From Zanthoxylum bungeanum (Eukaryota > Streptophyta > Magnoliopsida > Sapindales > Rutaceae), in NCBI GenBank assembly GCA_019454045.1, contig SKCR01037592.1:145440-209439 (forward strand): a stretch of DNA of 64,000 bases, read 5' to 3'. The first letter of the stretch is position 1. Each line of letters opens with the position of its first letter. Both the position numbers and the translations under genes were made by a program. The notes under the pieces were generated by a model, which did not search any database, was not told where the DNA came from, and saw nothing but the letters and a program-made list of their open reading frames with translations. Positions 59,224-64,000 of this stretch are shown one piece after another.

Positions 59224-59229
59224 AAAACT

Positions 59230-60384
59230 TGACCGGCGTAAACACACGTATAACGCAAGCGCACGTATCGTTCAAGTAGTATAAAAATATCGATCCCACG
59301 AGGACTTAATAACTAAACTATTAATTATATGATGTCAAATGATTACTAATATCTAACAAGTTGATTGATTGATTTGAAATGGTGACGATTCTAAATTGAA
59401 AAGCAAGTAAATAGAATTGTCGAAAATAGGTTTTAAGAAAATTCAATATTAAAAACTATCTAGGGTTGTGATGTCTTCCAATATCATTTTAAAGATGAAG
59501 TGGTTATCTTAAAGTTGGGTAATATATTGATTTATTAACCTGGAACACTAAATTATGTGTAAGCCTCTGTCGATGGTCAGACACAAATACCCAGTTTAAC
59601 CCAATTGAACCATAAGTCTATGTCAACCAAATTAACTGGATTCATTAAGTTTAAGTTCCAATTATGGCTACCCACACCCGACAGGTAAATGTCTATCCTG
59701 TAAGGAAATCTATTAAAGGGTTATCTATCCTCAAGGAAGATCGTGGACTATTGAGTCTAAGGTCTTAAACTTAAAATCCCTATGTCTAGTTCATTTTAAG
59801 TTTCCCAGTTCAATTTTATTAATGGCCAGTTAATGAAAAAGCATTAAGATTAAGACTCAATAAATAAATCTTTATATTACCCAAGCTATAATCTAACCCC
59901 TTATAAATCGGTGATATTGGATTTCATCACAACCCCAAATAACTGGCTTAGTTACGACACATATTTACGGGTAGTAAAAATTTAAATAAAATAAAAGACA
60001 TAAAGTAAAATACTGAAAAGTAAATTGTTGAAAAGTAAAAAAAAATAAAAAGTAAAAGTAAAAAGTAACAAGTAAAAAAAATAAAAGTAAATTACTGAAA
60101 GTAAATTGCTGAAGAATAAATTGCTGAAAAGTAAATTACTGAAATTAAATCAAGTAAAAGTACAATAAAAGAAAATGTTGGGTGTTAGAGGATCAACTTT
60201 TATTACTACTATTTTAGATATCTCCCTTAATATAATATATTAACTTTACGTGATAATTACCAACCAGCCATAAAGGCGGTATCCTGATTAAGTCAAATTA
60301 ATAATTAATTACCAACCGACCAACCAGGCGGTATCCATACTTAGTCAGGTTAAAACCAATTTATAATTAATTATCAACCGGCCA
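59230..60384 (-). repeat. Element F 5' LTR (outer end uncertain)
   Basis: Begins next to the primer site (minus-strand end ...GGTCA). It includes an A-rich region of AGTAAATTRCTGAA-like units (59990-60170) and two or three GATACCGCC/GGTTGG motifs (60265-60384) shared with the left LTR. The start TGATGAG seen at 50664 is not found here, so this LTR is truncated or rearranged. Confidence 0.6.
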
Positions 60385-60989
60385 GTTACTTATCACATCA
60401 GAACTAGATATAACTGAACTTCCATATCGAAGAAAATATATCCACCAGATATGGAAACCAACCGTGCAGGGTTCAGATTCTGGAATAATATTAGGATAAA
60501 GTAACAACTACACATGGCCTAGTGGGGTAAGTTATATGCAAAATCTAGAATTTCTATATCAGAAAATCGTAAAACTTAATACGAACTCTGAAAACTGTGT
60601 AGATTTCTAAAATAAGAAATCCCATATGTTGGAAAATTTCAAATCCAACTGGGAGTAAAATCGAATCCAAAATCTGTGATGGTATTTAAGATCAAGTAGT
60701 GTCAAAATCCAATACATGAAATTCCAATTTTGTAATATATTGGAAATCAATTCTTTTATAAAAGTAAGCAGTTATGCAAAAGGATTATCATGAAAATTTC
60801 CATACAACTGATGAAATCAATTCCAAATCAACAGATTCCATAACTAGTGAAATCAAAACCCACACACTAATAAAACTGTAAAACTATTGTGTAAACTTCA
60901 AAATCTCTAGGGTTAGAAATCACATAAAACCTTCTAAAAATTCTTTTATCTGAAAATTTTAAAAGGCAATGTAATAAGTTTGTGATTAA
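60385..60989. other. Unassigned A/T-rich stretch
   Basis: No gene, repeat partner or domain seen. Possibly the right flank of the F insertion site (starts GTTAC). Confidence 0.35.
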
Positions 60990-61270
60990 GGGCATTACGT
61001 ATCGCCGTCCCCTAAGCACCTGTCAGAAATCCTCTGCAAAATCTGATGTTTATGGGTGTTACGTATCACCGTCCCCCTTAATACTTAACTAGTGTCATGG
61101 GGCATTACGTATGGCCGTTCTCCTAGTCCCGAATCTGGATCTAAAATGGAGTCTAGGGGCATTACATATCGCCATCATCCTAGCCCCGAATATGTATCTG
61201 TCCATATCATTGTAATTAGGATCCATGGGCTTTACATATCGCCGTCCGCTAGTCCTGTATCTGTATCTGT
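60990..61270. repeat. Degenerate minisatellite, five units
   Basis: Units carrying GGCATTACGTATCGCCGTCC-like cores begin near 60990, 61054, 61098, 61155 and 61226, with spacing 44-71 bp and drifting spacers (CCGAATCTGGATCT, GTATCTGTATCTG). No ORF is convincing. Confidence 0.75.
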
Positions 61271-61915
61271 CAATGTGCATTGTGTCTCTCTTTGGGTATG
61301 CAAAATACATATGTATCATCAAAACAATCATATGAACATGTAAGTCATGTGATGCAATGTAATGCCATTATCCATATACACATCAACATAGTCAAGCACA
61401 GTCAATTACGAGCTGGTGACATCTCACTCATCCAATACATACAAAGTGGGCTCGTGCCCCATTTCAACAAACACATCCATATGAAAAATGCTCGCATGTT
61501 TCATCAAACATAATGTCATAACCAAACAATCATCAGACGCATAATTGGAAATCATAATTCCGACATGAAGTTTGACTACATGAGTTACTACTATACCCCT
61601 TAAAAATATAACTACATAAACATTAGCTGTATCTATTTCTAATCCTCAATACAGGGATAAGCATTACTGTGACATCGAGGTTGTCCAAGACACACACTGA
61701 TACTGGTACATCTATAACTAGAAGTCAAGTGTCGATTTAGTATTTGTTCCTCTTATAGCTTGCTATCTAGAAACCTGACACTATGGATACTTTCAGACAA
61801 TCTGTTTCTATACATGCTCCTTATGAATCTCATTGATTGTACCTATAATAACTTTCATTTCATGCTTTCTAAGACTTCACAACTACTGTTACATATTTCT
61901 ACGAGTCTGTAATCA

Positions 61916-61920
<5 letters not shown>

Positions 61921-61956
<36 letters not shown>
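61921..61956. repeat. (TA)18 microsatellite
   Basis: Perfect TA dinucleotide run flanked by CAATACA and AACACACA. Confidence 0.95.
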
Positions 61957-61959
<3 letters not shown>

Positions 61960-62115
61960 ACACAATCAGCTATCGTACCTTGTCTATCTAAGGCAAGTTC
62001 ACAGTGAGGTACTTACCTGAGGTCCATGCTATCATTTCTCTCTTTTTTCTTTTGATCTGTAACATAAAATACAGACAGTTAGGGTCGTTAATAACGGAAA
62101 ACTAATTGATAGCAT

Positions 62116-62643
62116 CTCCCAAACTTTCTTGGAAAACCCAAATTAAATCATTTTTCAGTGATTTCATTATCATTTCTCATAATACGTCTAATAAAACTTA
62201 TTCGTAGCATTAGATTCCATTTCCGACAAAAATCCAGAAAACCTTTCGAATAGTCTGAAAATATTACGAACGAATCCGAAACTTTTTAGATTCTTCCCGT
62301 TCCACCTGGAACACATCTAATACTCATATAACATCATTATACATTGTTCTATGTCAATCCAATAGCTCAAATATGCAAACTCCCCAACTTTCCGAGAAAT
62401 CCCAAATTAAATCCGTTTTTAGTGATTTCAATTTCATTTCTCATAATACATCCAATAAAACATATTTGTAGCATTAGATTCCATTTTCGGATAAAATCCA
62501 GAAAACCTTTTGAAAAGTCTGAAAATATTGCAAATGAATCCGAAAATTTTTAGATCCTTCTCGTTCCACCTGGAACACATCTAATACTCATATAACATTA
62601 TTTTACATTGTTCTATGCCAATCCAGTAGCTCAAATATGCAAA
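62116..62643. repeat. 264-bp tandem duplication
   Basis: Copy 1 62116-62379 and copy 2 62380-62643 share AGCATTAGATTCCATTT, GTTCCACCTGGAACACATC and CTCATATAACAT blocks with roughly one difference per ten bases. GTTCCACCTGGAAC is nearly palindromic. No gene. Confidence 0.85.
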
Positions 62644-64000
62644 TTACGCGTTTCCGAAAAATAAGCCCTCTGAAACCTCTGGAATTGTTCAAATAATATC
62701 TTATCATCATAATTTATCTATATCCTTTATTACGTTCATTAAAGCACATATACATGCGAAACCCGATTTTACCGGAAATTCGCTTTACTTATCGGATCGA
62801 TCGATTTCGCTCTGATTTCTTTCTGATTCTACCATATAAACATATTCAATATACTAATGCTCAAACAATTCAATTTATATCATAATGATACACTACGAAG
62901 CTACTGGATACATCCGAATATTTAATGGAAAATTTGAATTTAGCGACATTTTACTGGGATGGGGGTCTTACCGAGATTTCACCGCTATATACGGACTCCA
63001 AATGATCCAACGAACGTGCTAGAATTGACGGAATTCCAATCAGAGATACTATTCACCATGGGTCAGTATTCATCTGAATCTTCTTTCCTCATTTGGCATG
63101 CAATCTGTAACACCCTACCAGAGGGAGGATGCTACCGGCAGGAGACAGGATTGACCCACCTCCATAAGCCTATGAATTTACATAAAATTTGGCATGATGT
63201 ATCCTAAAAATTGGACAACCTAGATCGTAGTCCAGCATCAAAGGAAAACTAAGAATACATCAAATAAATAAAAAGACTTCAGGTCCACACAAATCTCATC
63301 AAGATTGAAACTTTAAATTCAATACTTATGAAAATAGATACATATTTACAGTTATTTATTAGAACACCGTTAACTCATAATGTTTTTTTTTTTACTTTAG
63401 GAAACATGGGTTCATGAGACGTACCTGAGGTGAATCAAAACAACTTACACGCATACCTCCTCAAACACTAAAACTTCAAATTACACATAATCTAAAGTAC
63501 ATAACTCATGCAAGCTTCCAAATTCTCTATATTAAGAACATGTCACAATCATTAAGAGTAAAATTCATCACACATACTCATTTACATTACCCCATATTTA
63601 TCAATAAACTTTACTTATCATGCCATTAGACCAAGTCCTACTAGTAGGCTTCATACATTCACCTCTACATAACATCCTTCTATATATAAATAATTATTTA
63701 GTACTTTACATAAGCATACAAACAATTCATATTCAAACCTCCTACACAAGCCTATTATCAAGTTTTCCTAGTCTATATAAAACATTACTTCATTGCTTGC
63801 AATATCATTATCATCATACACTCAACTTCAAACTCACATTACATATAAAATCTTAAATCTTCAAACATAATCCATAGGTTATGCCATACAAGAAAGTTTA
63901 CAACTGATAATTAAGCACAACTCAAATCCTAACATGTTCTCAAATCATGAATCTTTACAAATCATCAATAAAACTCCATATATCGCTTTCCCTAAGTGAT
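62644..64000. other. Unassigned A/T-rich stretch to window end
   Basis: No gene recognised. 63106 begins TGTAACACCC, which can start LTRs of plant chromovirus-type gypsy elements, but no polypurine tract, primer site or partner LTR is visible. Confidence 0.35.

Larger units (their letters stand above)
56636..59448 (-). repeat. Tandem duplication in F, copy 2 (2813 bp)
   Basis: Second unit, adjacent to the intact side of the 5' LTR. After 59448 the LTR continues with sequence absent from copy 1. Confidence 0.9.
49126..60384 (-). mobile_element. Ty3/gypsy (Athila/Tat-like) non-autonomous element F with extra genes
   Basis: Minus-strand order: 5' LTR (59230-60384, outer end uncertain), Asp-tRNA primer site, gag, protease, integrase tail, unknown ORF, LOG-like ORF, polypurine tract, 3' LTR starting TGATGAG at 50664. 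RT, RNase H and integrase core are absent. The gag-to-LTR-end block is duplicated in tandem. The primer-site type, the gag motif NTYKPGWRNHPNFSWS and protease CDLGASVNLM fit the Athila/Tat group. Outer limits are inferred from a possible GTTAC duplication and are less secure than the interior. Confidence 0.72.

Noticed and set aside
61092..61343. Overlapping frames on both strands across the minisatellite
   Set aside because: Arise from repeat units; both strands open by periodicity.
63106..63115. TGTAACACCC as the start of a chromovirus LTR
   Set aside because: No polypurine tract before it, no primer site or second LTR in the window.
62959..63207. 82-codon plus frame
   Set aside because: No domain, and it overlaps the TGTAACACCC site; too short to support.

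Overview
The window is a gene-poor, transposon-dense block of a plant nuclear genome, most likely a eudicot. Evidence for this: nested Ty1/copia LTR retrotransposons with initiator-Met-tRNA primer sites, a Ty3/gypsy element with an Asp-tRNA primer site and the Gag/protease type of the plant Athila/Tat group, and one plant-type LOG (cytokinin-activating) reading frame. No intact single-copy host gene was found. Lineage calls come from reading the sequence, not from a search.

Left part (1-46,315): five related copia elements with ~2-kb LTRs (TGTT...CAACA) lie in and beside a small piece of a sixth. Element A (minus; cut by the window edge) is 1-9228. Fragment Z (minus, protease/pre-integrase) is 9229-9693 plus 28564-28591. 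Element B (minus, 9694-28558, target duplication CCCCG) sits inside the protease frame of Z. Element C (minus, 11984-21019, duplication ATATA) sits inside B. Element D (minus, 28592-46315) has a right LTR that is interrupted by element E (plus, 37418-45853, duplication TTTTA) and then truncated. All copia gag-pol genes are broken. C is the best preserved: near-open gag, integrase, RT and RNase H blocks with a large gag-integrase deletion. All five full elements have ~2-kb leaders between primer site and gag, and these share conserved blocks.

Middle (46,316-49,125): three ~237-bp tandem repeats abut the truncated D LTR, followed by unassigned, strand-biased sequence.

Right part (49,126-60,384): a non-autonomous gypsy element F (minus). 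Its pol has lost RT, RNase H and the integrase core, joining protease directly to the integrase C-terminal domain. The gag-protease-integrase-tail/primer-site/LTR-end block is duplicated in tandem (53798-56635 and 56636-59448). Between the pol remnant and the 3' polypurine tract lie two non-retroviral reading frames: an unrecognised Cys-containing ORF (52927-53474) and an intronless LOG-like gene (52001-52705). This looks like a captured host enzyme gene inside a retrotransposon and is the most interesting item here. The left LTR region contains two inverted 415-bp LTR-start arms.

The last 3.6 kb (60,385-64,000) has a degenerate minisatellite, a (TA)18 microsatellite and a 264-bp tandem duplication, with no supportable gene.
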